Of a DNA stretch of 64,000 nucleotides, positions 35,784 through 45,924 are shown piece after piece. The DNA lies in NCBI GenBank assembly GCA_963680875.1, contig OY804582.1:51044646-51108645 (forward strand), given 5' to 3'. The stretch is from Bathymodiolus brooksi (Eukaryota > Mollusca > Bivalvia > Mytilida > Modiolidae). Each line of letters begins with the position of its first letter. The first letter of the stretch is position 1. A model generated the notes under the pieces. That model was not told the origin of the DNA. It saw only the letters and a program-made list of their open reading frames with translations, and did no database searches. A program made the translations under genes and the position numbers.

Positions 35784-38700
35784 GTAAGACTTCTGAACTT
35801 GTTACTTCAGGATTTACCAGAGGATGTTAGGAATGTTTTAAGACAGTGTTTGACTGTCAATACAGAGGACAGGTAAGACTTCTGAACTGTTACTTCAGGA
35901 TTTACCAGAGGATGTTAGGAATGTTTTAAGACAGTGTTTGACTGTCAATACAGAGGACAGGTAAGACTTCTGAACTTGTTACTTCAGGATTTACCAGAGA
36001 ATGTTAGGAATGTTTTAAGGCAGTGTTTGACTGTCAATACAGAGGACAGGTAAGACTTCTGAACTTGTTACTTCAGGATTTACCAGAGAATGTTAGGAAT
36101 GTTTTAAGGCAGTGTTTGACTGTCAATACAGAGGACAGGTAAGACTTCTGAACTGTTACTTCAGGATTTACCAGAGGATGTTAGGAATGTTTTAAGACAG
36201 TGTTTGACTGTCAATACAGAGGACAGGTAAGACTTCTGAACTTGTTACTTCAGCATTTACCAGAGAATGTTAGGAATGTTTTAAGGCAGTGTTTGACTGT
36301 CAATACAGAGGACAGGTAAAACTTCTAAGCTGTTACTTCAGGATTTACCAGAGGATGTTAGGAATGTTTTAAGACAGTGTTTGACTGTCAATACAGAGGA
36401 CAGGTAAGACTTCTGAACTGTTACTTCAGGATTTATCAGAGAATGTTAGGAATGTTTTAAGGCAGTGTTTGACTGTCAATACAGAGGACAGGTAAGACTT
36501 CTGAACTGTTACTTCAGGATTTACCAGAGAATGTTAAGAATGTTTTAAGGCAGTGTTTGACTGTCAATACAGAGGACAGGTAAAACTTCTAAGCTGTTAC
36601 TTCAGGATTTACCAGAGGATGTTAGGAATGTTTTAAGACAGTGTTTGACTGTCAATACAGAGGACAGGTAAGACTTCTGAACTTGTTACCTAAGGATTAA
36701 CCAGAGAATGTTAGGAATGTTTTAAGACAGTGTTTGACTGTCAATACAGAGGACAGGTAAGACTTCTGAACTGTTACTTCAGGATTTACCAGAGAATGTT
36801 AGGAATGTTTTAAGACAGTGTTTGACTGTCAATACAGAGGACAGGTAAGACTTCTGAACTGTTACTTCAGGATTTACCAGAGGATGTTAGGAATGTTTTA
36901 AGACAGTGTTTGACTGTCAATACAGAGGACAGGTAATACTTCTGAACTGTTACTTCAGGATTTACCAGAGAATGTTAGGAATGTTTTAAGACAGTGTTTG
37001 ACTGTCAATACAGAGGACAGGTAAGACTTCTGAACTTGTTACTTCAGGATTTACCAGAGGATGCTAGGAATGTTTTAAGACAGTGTTTGACTGTCAATAC
37101 AGAGGACAGGTAAGACTTCTGAACTGTTACTTCAGGATTTACCAGAGGATGTTAGGAATGTTTTAAGACAGTGTTTGACTGTCAATACAGAGGACAGGTA
37201 AGACTTCTGAACTGTTACTTCAGGATTTACCAGAGGATGTTAGGAATGTTTTAAGACAGTGTTTGACTGTCAATACAGAGGACAGGTAAGACTTCTGAAC
37301 TTGTTACTTCAGGATTTACCAGAGAATGTTAGGAATGTTTTAAGGCAGTGTTTGACTGTTAATACAGAGGACAGGTAAGACTTCTGAACTTTTACTTCAG
37401 GATTTACCAGAGGATGTTAGGAATGTTTTAAGACAGTGTTTGACTGTCAATACAGAGGACAGGTAAGCCTTCTAAACTGTTACTTCAGAATTTACCAGAG
37501 AATGTTAGGAATGTTTTAAGACAGTGTTTGACTGTCAATACAGAGGACAGGTAAGACTTCTGAACTATTACTTCAGGATTTACCAGAGGATGTTAGGAAT
37601 GTTTTAAGGCAGTGTTTGACTATCAATACAGAGAACAGGTAAGACTTCTGAACTGTTACTTCAGAATTTACCAGAGAATGTTAGGAATGTTTTAAGACAG
37701 TGTTTGACTGTCAATACAGAGGACAGGTAAGACTTCTGAACTTGTTACTTCAGGATTTACCAGAGAATGTTAGGAATGTTTTAAGGCAGTGTTTGACTGT
37801 CAATACAGAGGACAGATAAGACTTCTGAACTTGTTACTTCAGGATTTACCAGAGAATGTTAGGAATGTTTTAAGGCAGTGTTTGACTGTCAATACAGAGG
37901 ACAGGTAAGACTTCTGAACTGTTACTTCAGGATTTACCAGAGGATGTTAGGAATGTTTTAAGACAGTGTTTGACTGTCAATACAGAGGACAGGTAAGACT
38001 TCTGAACTTGTTACTTCAGGATTTACCAGAGAATGTTAGGAATGTTTTAAGGCAGTGTTTGACTGTCAATACAGAGGACAGGTAAAACTTCTAAGCTGTT
38101 ACTTCAGGATTTACCAGAGGATGTTAGGAATGTTTTAAGACAGTGTTTGACTGTCAATACAGAGGACAGGTAAGACTTCTGAACTGTTACTTCAGGATTT
38201 ATCAGAGAATGTTAGGAATGTTTTAAGGCAGTGTTTGACTGTCAATACAGAGGACAGGTAAGACTTCTGAACTGTTACTTCAGGATTTACCAGAGAATGT
38301 TAAGAATGTTTTAAGGCAGTGTTTGACTGTCAATACAGAGGACAGGTAAAACTTCTAAGCTGTTACTTCAGGATTTACCAGAGGATGTTAGGAATGTTTT
38401 AAGACAGTGTTTGACTGTCAATACAGAGGACAGGTAAGACTTCTGAACTTGTTACCTAAGGATTAACCAGAGAATGTTAGGAATGTTTTAAGACAGTGTT
38501 TGACTGTCAATACAGAGGACAGGTAAGACTTCTGAACTGTTACTTCAGGATTTACCAGAGAATGTTAGGAATGTTTTAAGACAGTGTTTGACTGTCAATA
38601 CAGAGGACAGGTAAGACTTCTGAACTGTTACTTCAGGATTTACCAGAGGATGTTAGGAATGTTTTAAGACAGTGTTTGACTGTCAATACAGAGGACAGGT

Positions 38701-39580
38701 AATACTTCTGAACTGTTACTTCAGGATTTACCAGAGAATGTTAGGAATGTTTTAAGACAGTGTTTGACTGTCAATACAGAGGACAGGTAAGACTTCTGAA
38801 CTTGTTACTTCAGGATTTACCAGAGGATGCTAGGAATGTTTTAAGACAGTGTTTGACTGTCAATACAGAGGACAGGTAAGACTTCTGAACTGTTACTTCA
38901 GGATTTACCAGAGGATGTTAGGAATGTTTTAAGACAGTGTTTGACTGTCAATACAGAGGACAGGTAAGACTTCTGAACTGTTACTTCAGGATTTACCAGA
39001 GGATGTTAGGAATGTTTTAAGACAGTGTTTGACTGTCAATACAGAGGACAGGTAAGACTTCTGAACTTGTTACTTCAGGATTTACCAGAGAATGTTAGGA
39101 ATGTTTTAAGGCAGTGTTTGACTGTTAATACAGAGGACAGGTAAGACTTCTGAACTTTTACTTCAGGATTTACCAGAGGATGTTAGGAATGTTTTAAGAC
39201 AGTGTTTGACTGTCAATACAGAGGACAGGTAAGCCTTCTAAACTGTTACTTCAGAATTTACCAGAGAATGTTAGGAATGTTTTAAGACAGTGTTTGACTG
39301 TCAATACAGAGGACAGGTAAGACTTCTGAACTATTACTTCAGGATTTACCAGAGGATGTTAGGAATGTTTTAAGGCAGTGTTTGACTATCAATACAGAGA
39401 ACAGGTAAGACTTCTGAACTGTTACTTCAGAATTTACCAGAGAATGTTAGGAATGTTTTAAGACAGTGTTTGACTGTCAATACAGAGGACAGGTAAGACT
39501 TCTAAGCTGTTACTTCAGGATTTACCAGAGGATGTTAGGAATGTTTTAAGACAGTGTTTGACTGTCAATACAGAGGACAG
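35722..39580 (+). repeat. TBCK: Tandem array of 44 copies of TBCK exon 8 with splice sites
   Basis: A unit of 88 or 89 bp (62-nt exon plus 26- or 27-bp spacer GTAAGACTTCTGAACTGTTA-CTTCAG) repeats from 35722 to 39580. The 3797-bp distance between first and last exon starts equals 43 intervals, 30 of 88 bp and 13 of 89 bp, and exactly 13 spacers carry the extra T. Nearly every copy keeps CAG|exon|GTAAG. Coding variants include E-N-V for E-D-V, D-L-S, V-K-N, D-A-R, N-L-P, H-L-P and T-I-N-T-E-N-R. Copies at 36695 and 38461 carry GAT-TAA (stop) after a changed acceptor, and the copy ending near 37815 has GATAAG instead of a GT donor. Confidence 0.96.
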
Positions 39581-40084
39581 GTAAGACTTCTAAGCTGTTA
39601 CTTTAATATGACATTAAATCAAGAAGAAGAAAAAATATAAGCTTACATTTCTGATATCTTTTAGATTCATACAATGATTTTTCCTATACATTGTATTTTA
39701 TTTGAAAGTTAAATGAGGTAGAAGAAGTTAGGGCACATCATTAGGCATCTTGATATAAGTTATTTTATGTTATGTATACCGGTACCCTTGTAAAGCCTTT
39801 CTAGAAAGGTCAAACTAGTTGATTCAATAAATATACCACATCAGTACTCTCCAGTGTTGTCTAATGACCCATTCATTTATATCTTTAGTATCAGCTACAT
39901 AATCCTTGTTATGGATCTACATTACAATATTGTTTGCAGGATAGTAGAGGAAAAAAATTATTTTTGAAGCATTTTTTATTCAGTCAAAGATTAAACAGAT
40001 GGTGATTTAACTGCCTTGTATATACCCCTACATTTGAATATTTAAATGTGATAGAGTAAGAGATTGCTCAAATATTTATTATCC

Positions 40085-40895
40085 CCTCGCCAACGAAGTT
40101 GCGAAGGGATATAGTAACGCTACCGTCCTTCTGTCCGTCCTTCCGTAACATCCTTGTGAACACTCTAGGATCAACATCCTTCAATGGATTTTGACCAAAC
40201 TTGGTACATATTTAGTCCTTAAGAGAATCAGGAACCCTATTGATTTTCAAGGTCAAAGGTCAAGGTCACTGGGTCAAATTTTTACAGCATAACATCCTTG
40301 TGAACACTCTCGAATCAACATCCTTCAATGGATTTTGACTAAACTTGGTACATACTTAGTCCTTAGGAGAGTCTGAAACCCTATTGATTTTCAAGGTCAT
40401 AGGTCAACGGTCAAGGTCACTGGGTAAATTTTTACCGTGTAACATCCTTGTGAACACTCTAGAATCAACATCCTTCAATGGATTTTGACCAAACTTGGTA
40501 CATACATAGTCCTTAGGAGAGTCTGGAACCCTATCGATTTTCAAGGTCAAAGGTCAAGGGGTCAAATTTTTACCGCATAACATCCTTGTGAACACTCTAG
40601 AATCAACATCCTTCAAAGGATTTTGACCAAACTTGGTGCATACTTAGTCCTTAGGAGAGTCTGGAACCCTATTGATTTTCAAGGTCAAAGGTCGATGTCA
40701 CCGGGTCAAATTTTTACTGCGTAACATCCTTGTGAACACTCTAGAATCAACATCCTTCAATGGATTTTGACCAAACTTGGTACATACCTAGACCTTAAGA
40801 GAATCTGAAACCCTATTGATTTTCAAGGTCAAAGGTCCAGGTCACAGGGTCTAATTTTTAGGCGAGGGGATACGCCACGCTTTGCGTTGCCCTTG
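40085..40895. repeat. Dispersed repeat with five ~145-bp internal units (TBCK intron 8)
   Basis: The ends TCCCCTCGCCAACGAAGTTG and GGCGAGGGGATACGCCACGC bracket five tandem units containing AACATCCTTGTGAACACTCT, TGGATTTTGACCAAACTTGG and TTTTCAAGGTCAAAGGTCAA. I recognise this type of sequence from mollusc genomes as a common intergenic and intronic repeat. No coding potential. Confidence 0.8.
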
Positions 40896-41079
40896 TTTAT
40901 CATGCTAAGGACAAATAAATGTAGTATGTTGCACACGTCTACATTGATATACAGTGAAACCTGTCTATAGAGAACCTCTTCGAGACCAACTTTTGTGTTC
41001 GTAATAGACAGGTGTTCAGTTTATGCAGGTTGGATTAATACAGATTCCCTACAGTGGAACTGTATTTTAAGTTCAGTTT

Positions 41080-41379
41080 ATACAGTATTCTTGTTTATTC
41101 AGGGTTTGGTTTATACAGGATTCTTGTTTATTCAGGGTTTGGTTTATATAGGATTCTGGTTTATTCAGGGTTCAGTTTATACAGGATTCTTGTTTATTCA
41201 GGGTTTGGTTTATACAGGATTCTGGTTTATTCAGGGTTCAGTTTATACAGGATTCTTGTTTATTCAGGGTTTGGTTTAATCAGGGTTCGGTTTATACAGG
41301 ATTCCGGTTTATTCAGGATTCTGGTTTATTCAGGGTTCAGTTTATACAGGATTCTGGTTTATTCAGCGTTTGGTTTAGA

Positions 41380-41384
<5 letters not shown>
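41080..41384. repeat. Minisatellite GTTTATACAGGATTC / TTTATTCAGGGTT
   Basis: Alternating half-units of about 15-16 bp form a ~31-bp repeat; full units number about ten. The array follows a dispersed sequence (ACAGTGAAACCTGTCTATAG, 40951) and is followed by poly-T. Both + strand frames are open through it because of the repeat and are not called as genes. Confidence 0.9.

Positions 41385-41428
<44 letters not shown>
41384..41428. repeat. Poly-T tract, about 45 bp
   Basis: An uninterrupted run of T directly after the minisatellite. It could be the poly-A of a minus-strand retrocopy; the adjacent sequence (41464-41730) matches a second copy at 42578-42655 around GCAATTCCACTAATAC / CAACAATTCCACTAATACC. 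Confidence 0.9.
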
Positions 41429-41432
<4 letters not shown>

Positions 41433-41814
41433 TGTGATATTTTTATTGAAATCTGTACATTTGTTAGTCGAAGACAGGTTTTACTCTATTATAAAGTGTG
41501 ACTGAAAAAAAGATATACCAAATTGTTTGCCTTTCAACAATATATATAATTGTTTTTGTTTTCACGTAAATGACAAAATAAGTAAAATCTGCTGTTAGTA
41601 AAGCTTCAGAATACTGTATAGAATTGTTTAGTATTACAGAGAAAGAAATCATGATTACTACTCCTGGAATACTTATGAAAAGAAAATTTAAACAGTGATG
41701 GTTAGCAATTCCACTAATACACACAATCACCTCTCACCACTCGCTGAACATAAAAAAAAGCACAACATCATATTAGGTTAGGGGCAGGTGCAAAAATGTG
41801 GCCTGATTAAACCA

Positions 41815-42015
41815 GTTACCGGTAATAGGATCCCTACACTCTCCTCTAGATAATTGGATCTCCAATGACACTACATATATAAACTAGTTAATAGGATCCC
41901 TACACTCTCCTCTAGATAATTAGATCTCCAATGACACTACATATATAAACCAGTTAATAGGATCCCTACACTCTCCTCTAGATAATTAGATCTCCAATGA
42001 CACTACATATATAAA
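41815..42015. repeat. 66-bp tandem repeat, three copies
   Basis: AATAGGATCCCTACACTCTC and TAGATCTCCAATGACACTAC recur at 41824, 41890 and 41956. Confidence 0.92.
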
Positions 42016-42269
42016 CAAAGGATAAAAGACCTGAACAGATTCTGTATTGTAATACTGTAAAATGTAGTTTTACTGAAAATTTAACTTCTTACCTTCTTGT
42101 AAATTATTTAACTTAAGAGTAGCTGCAAGGACAAGATCCTGTTCTTTTTTTTTTTTAATTTCTGGTGCTTGGTTTAATCTATATATGGATTTGTGTTATT
42201 AATAGCTACATGTATATATCCTTATAAATGTTGATTTTTAACAAATAGTGATTTCATTTATGATTTCAG

Positions 42270-42327
42270 ACCGTCTCCTGAAACCTTATTACAAGATAAA
42301 ATCTTTAACAAACATAATGCTACTAAG
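42270..42327 (+). CDS. TBCK: TBCK coding exon 9
   Basis: TGATTTCAG|ACCGTC to ACTAAG|GTAAGA, 58 nt, encoding (R)PSPETLLQDKIFNKHNATK. This matches human K-R-P-T-P-D-Q-L-M-K-D-K-V-F at the end of the kinase-like domain. Phase 2 in, phase 0 out. Confidence 0.95.
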
Positions 42328-43115
42328 GTAAGATATTTTAACAAATAACATTGATCTGAATGTCGACAACTCTCCTCTTAATGTTTATTTTATGTAGGTT
42401 TATTCCATAATTTTGTATCAGTACTGTATGTATGGATAGTAGTTGTAGATAAAGAAATGAAGTTTGTTTTTTTGGGGGGTAGGGGTGGGTGGGAATAAAG
42501 TAGTACATTCTGTCTTGTGTATAATTATCTAATTTAATGAAGGGACATCCTTCTCTGGTATTTGTTTTTTCATATATTATGGAAAGAAAGTTTAAAAAGT
42601 GGTGGTCAACAATTCCACTAATACCAACAAATCGAACAATCACCTCTCATGTATATATTCTATGTAAAACTACTTGACTGTATGATGGAGAACAGTTATC
42701 CTATACAACTTTTATGTTTTATAATGTTAGTGGCATATGCACATTTTATTCTTGGTATATATATACAGTACAATCTAAGAATACTATTGACCCCAAAGTG
42801 ATAAGACTTCATACAGTGAAGATGCAACCTAATTAGTTGAGGCGAATTAGGTAAATAACATATATGACTTGACTGATAATGCACACCTTTAGTCTTATAT
42901 AAAAATGTAGATATCAAATTTAGTGTGCATGACATATTTCTGGAGAAAACTTCATCAGGTACACTAGGAGCCGAAAAATTGGAAAGCTAAATAATTAAAA
43001 AAAAATTAGGAGCAATAAAACCAAAAGGCCTAAACAGGATAGCCTAAGTTTATCTTATTGATATATATGAAATTAAGGATTTAATCATTATAAAAACATA
43101 TTACTATTCTTTTAG

Positions 43116-43209
43116 AAATCATACAAGAATGGTCACCGACTATTCACTGTTGAAATGAGATCTAAAGATCTGGAGTTGCCTGTTTATGGTGAAAATGGTT
43201 ACACAGAAG
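43116..43209 (+). CDS. TBCK: TBCK coding exon 10
   Basis: TTCTTTTAG|AAATCA to AGAAG|GTAAAT, 94 nt, encoding KSYKNGHRLFTVEMRSKDLE-L-P-V-Y-G-E-N-G-Y-T-E. This is comparable with human S-L-F-S-S-S-L-R-C-A-D-L-T-L-P-E-D. Phase 0 in, phase 1 out. Confidence 0.85.
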
Positions 43210-43309
43210 GTAAATAAACATTTAAATATATTACAGAATAAACAGTTTGCTTTTTTTTTATACAAGTATAATAAATCTGTATGGCTTTAATGTTGTTATT
43301 GCTGTCGGA

Positions 43310-43735
43310 GGTTTTTAATGACCTCATTAGCCTCAGATGCAGAAGGTCATGGATTTGATCCCTAGTCAGGTCAAAGCAAAGACAATTATATTGATATTTG
43401 CTGCTTGTCTGTTAAGAGGGTAACATTAGCTATAGAGATAATGAACAAAGATGTGTTGACTGGAAGTCAGGATAATATATCGGAGTCGAGCGACAGGTCT
43501 AATTGTGGATTGTTTTATCAGTGAGTGATGGTTGCTTAATGCCAAATGAGCAATTTTTCAGCTATATCATGGCGAGGAAAAGTTACATTCAATGAAATGA
43601 TGATGATGTCCACTTTGTACTAGACCAACACGCTTAATTGGATCTTTATAGTGCTAGACCACAGAAACAGCAGTCTTCAGATAGACATATCACTCCACTC
43701 TGACACATTATCCTGATTCCGAGCCATCCAATTAG
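43310..43735. mobile_element. Two SINE fragments in opposite orientation
   Basis: 43310-43530 resembles the + strand head and body of the 26343 SINE (ATTTGATCCCTAGTCAGGTC, GAGTCGAGCGACAGGTCTAA). 43535-43735 resembles its minus-strand tail and body (AGCAATTTTTCAGCTATATC, GTACTAGACCAACACGCTTA, CACTCCACTCTGACACATTA). The pieces meet near 43535, suggesting insertion of one copy in another or an inversion. Confidence 0.75.
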
Positions 43736-43881
43736 TTATGCTAAATTATTATGTGTTATTGATGTTGAATATAACTTGTATCTCAGAATTATATCATTCC
43801 ATATAGAAAATTAACATAGTAATAAATACATAAAATGTACAGTGGAAACAGATTCATGTAAATAATTATAGCATTATATAG

Positions 43882-44800
43882 CTAAGTAAGTTCTTAAATC
43901 ACAAGGTTTAGTTAAAACCAAACCACCTGTTATATTAATAGCTAAGTAAGTTGTTAAATCACAAGGTTTAGTTAAAACCAAACCACCTGTTATATTAATA
44001 GCTAAGTAAGTTCTTAAATCACAAGGTTTAGTTAAAACCAAACCATCTGTTACATTAATACCTAAGTAAGTTCTTAAATCACAAGATTTAGTGAAAACCA
44101 AGCCACCTGTTATATTAATAGCTAAGTAAGTTGTTAAATCACAAGGTTTAGTTAAAACCAAACCACCTGTTACATTAATAGCTAAGTAAGTTCTTAAATC
44201 ACAAGGTTTAGTCAAAACCAAACCACCTGTTACATTAATACCTAAGTAAGTTCTTAAATCACAATGTTTAGTTAAAACCAAGCCACTTGTTACATTAATA
44301 GCTAAGTAAGTTCTTAAATCACAAGGTTTAGTTAAAACCAAGCCACCTGTTACATTAATACCTAAGTAAGTTGTTAAATCACAAGGTTTAGTTAAAACCA
44401 AACCACCTGTTACATTAATACCTAATTAAGTTCTTAAATCACTAGGTTTAGTTAAAACCAAGCCACCTGTTACATTAATAGCTAAGTAAGTTCTTAAATC
44501 ACCAGGTTTAGTTAAAACCAAGCCACCTGTTACATTAATAGCTAAGTAAGTTCATAAATCACAAGGTTTAGTTAAAACCAAGCCACCTGTTACATTAACA
44601 CCTAAGTAAGTTCTTAAATCACAAGGTTTAGTTAAAACCAAGCCACCTGTTACATTAATAGCTAAGTAAGTTCTTAAATCACCAGGTTTAGTTAAAACCA
44701 AGCCACCTGTTACATTAATAGCTAAGTAAGTTCATAAATCACAAGGTTTAGTTAAAACCAAGCCACCTGTTACATTAATACCTAAGTAATTATTAATGAC
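43882..44800 (+). repeat. TBCK: 60-bp array of a TBCK micro-exon (15 copies)
   Basis: Fifteen units with an exact 60-bp period each contain a possible acceptor (ATCACAAG|GT or GTTTAG|TT), a 34-40 nt exon-like segment G-L-V-K-T-K-P-P-V-T-L-I-P/A-N and the donor CTAA|GTAAGT. The peptide aligns with human R-S-K-P-P-I-C-T-L-P-N, and the phases fit exon 10 (phase 1) and exon 12 (which supplies the C of AA|C) exactly. Variants include P-S-V, P-L-V and I-A-N for I-P-N. The last unit runs into unique intron sequence with donor GTAATT. A 175-codon minus-strand open frame across the array is only the repeat read backwards. Confidence 0.75.
44746..44785 (+). CDS. TBCK: TBCK coding exon 11 (representative micro-exon copy)
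   Basis: The last array copy encodes (G)LVKTKPPVTLIP(N) in 40 nt from an AAG acceptor, or 34 nt from a TAG acceptor at 44751. Both keep the frame from exon 10 to exon 12. Chosen because it has the I-P-N ending seen in human and unique sequence downstream; any of fourteen other copies could serve. Confidence 0.6.
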
Positions 44801-45154
44801 GGATGAGATTAAAAAAAAATGGTTATACTCTAGATTTAGATTTCTGTTATTTCTTTAAATCAAGTGCAGGCCTTTTTTAGTTTATTTCTTTACTAAGAAT
44901 GATTAATGACTGGTGAAAGGTAAAGAAGACCAAATAGCCAAAAATATAAAATACTATCCATATTTTGAACACAGACCAGAGAACAGCACTTAAAATAATG
45001 AAAAGATATAGGACCTATTTTCTATGATTTGTATTTAAATTGTAGTAACTGTAGTTAAGCTAGGTATTTTTACAAATTATGAATTGAAAACATTTTCATG
45101 CAATTTTAAATGGGATTTTAATAATGGCCAAAGACTAGTACAAAATTCAGTTTA

Positions 45155-45335
45155 TCTGAATGGAGTACCCGGAGATAACCACAGACCTGTCGCAAGTCAC
45201 TGACAAACTTTATCACATAATATTGTATCGAGTACACCTCACCATGAACAGGGTTTGAACTCACAACTTTAGTGGTGATAGGCACTGATTGCACAGTTAG
45301 TTGTAAATCCAACTACCATACGATCATGACCATAA
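45155..45335 (-). mobile_element. Truncated SINE, second type
   Basis: Shares GGAGTACCCGGAGA, GCAAGTCACTGACAAACTTT, TCGAGTACACCTC and GATAGGCACTGATTGCACAG with 28130-28312, in the same orientation, but lacks the tail. Confidence 0.78.
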
Positions 45336-45577
45336 CAGCCCCTTTTTCTGAAAGGAAACTAAAATAAGAAATCAATACACAGAACTATATTAGCCTGAAA
45401 TGTTGTTTAAAATGTTGAAGTTATGTGTGTATTAATATAGAATTGAAATACCTTTAAACATATAGTGTTCAGTTTGTTTGGTTTCTACAGATTTACAGTT
45501 TATTCAAGGTTTTGTTTTGAATAGGTTTTAAATTGCAATGGCTAATAACATATAAATGTTACATTTTTACATAAAAG

Positions 45578-45677
45578 CTTTTGTACTGGAGATGGTGATG
45601 TGTTTGGACAGAAGAGGGATAGGGCTGAATTATTAGACGATACCATTGTTATTCTGTCTCAAGAACAACTTAGAAAT
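45578..45677 (+). CDS. TBCK: TBCK coding exon 12
   Basis: TACATAAAAG|CTTTTG to AGAAAT|GTAAGG, 100 nt, encoding (N)FCTGDGDVFGQKRDRAELLD and then D-T-I-V-I-L-S-Q-E-Q-L-R-N. This matches human [23 protein letters not shown]. The acceptor is weak (AAAAG), but the phase and homology are clear. Confidence 0.88.
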
Positions 45678-45924
45678 GTAAGGACGTTTAAACATACTTT
45701 AGTACCATTATGTAAAACCTGTATGTAGAGTGTAATTAACAACTAACTGCAGTCATAACATTCATTATGAAAAAAATAATAAAAATGTCACATTAAAATG
45801 TGTTAGTCAACAAAAAAAATAACTTGTATCGTATACACTATGTATTCAGTTGTAGGACAAGATTTACATTTAAATGGTCCCTTACAGGCAAATTATTAGT
45901 ATTGCTCTTTTCATTTATTGTAAT

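Noticed and set aside
40995..41437. Two + strand frames with Y-R-I-L-V-Y-S-G-F repeats ending in poly-F
   Set aside because: Read-through of the GTTTATACAGGATTC minisatellite and of poly-T.
43874..44401. Minus-strand 175-codon frame of L-V-L-T-K-P-C-D-L repeats
   Set aside because: Reverse reading of the exon 11 array; the + strand reading matches TBCK and has splice sites.
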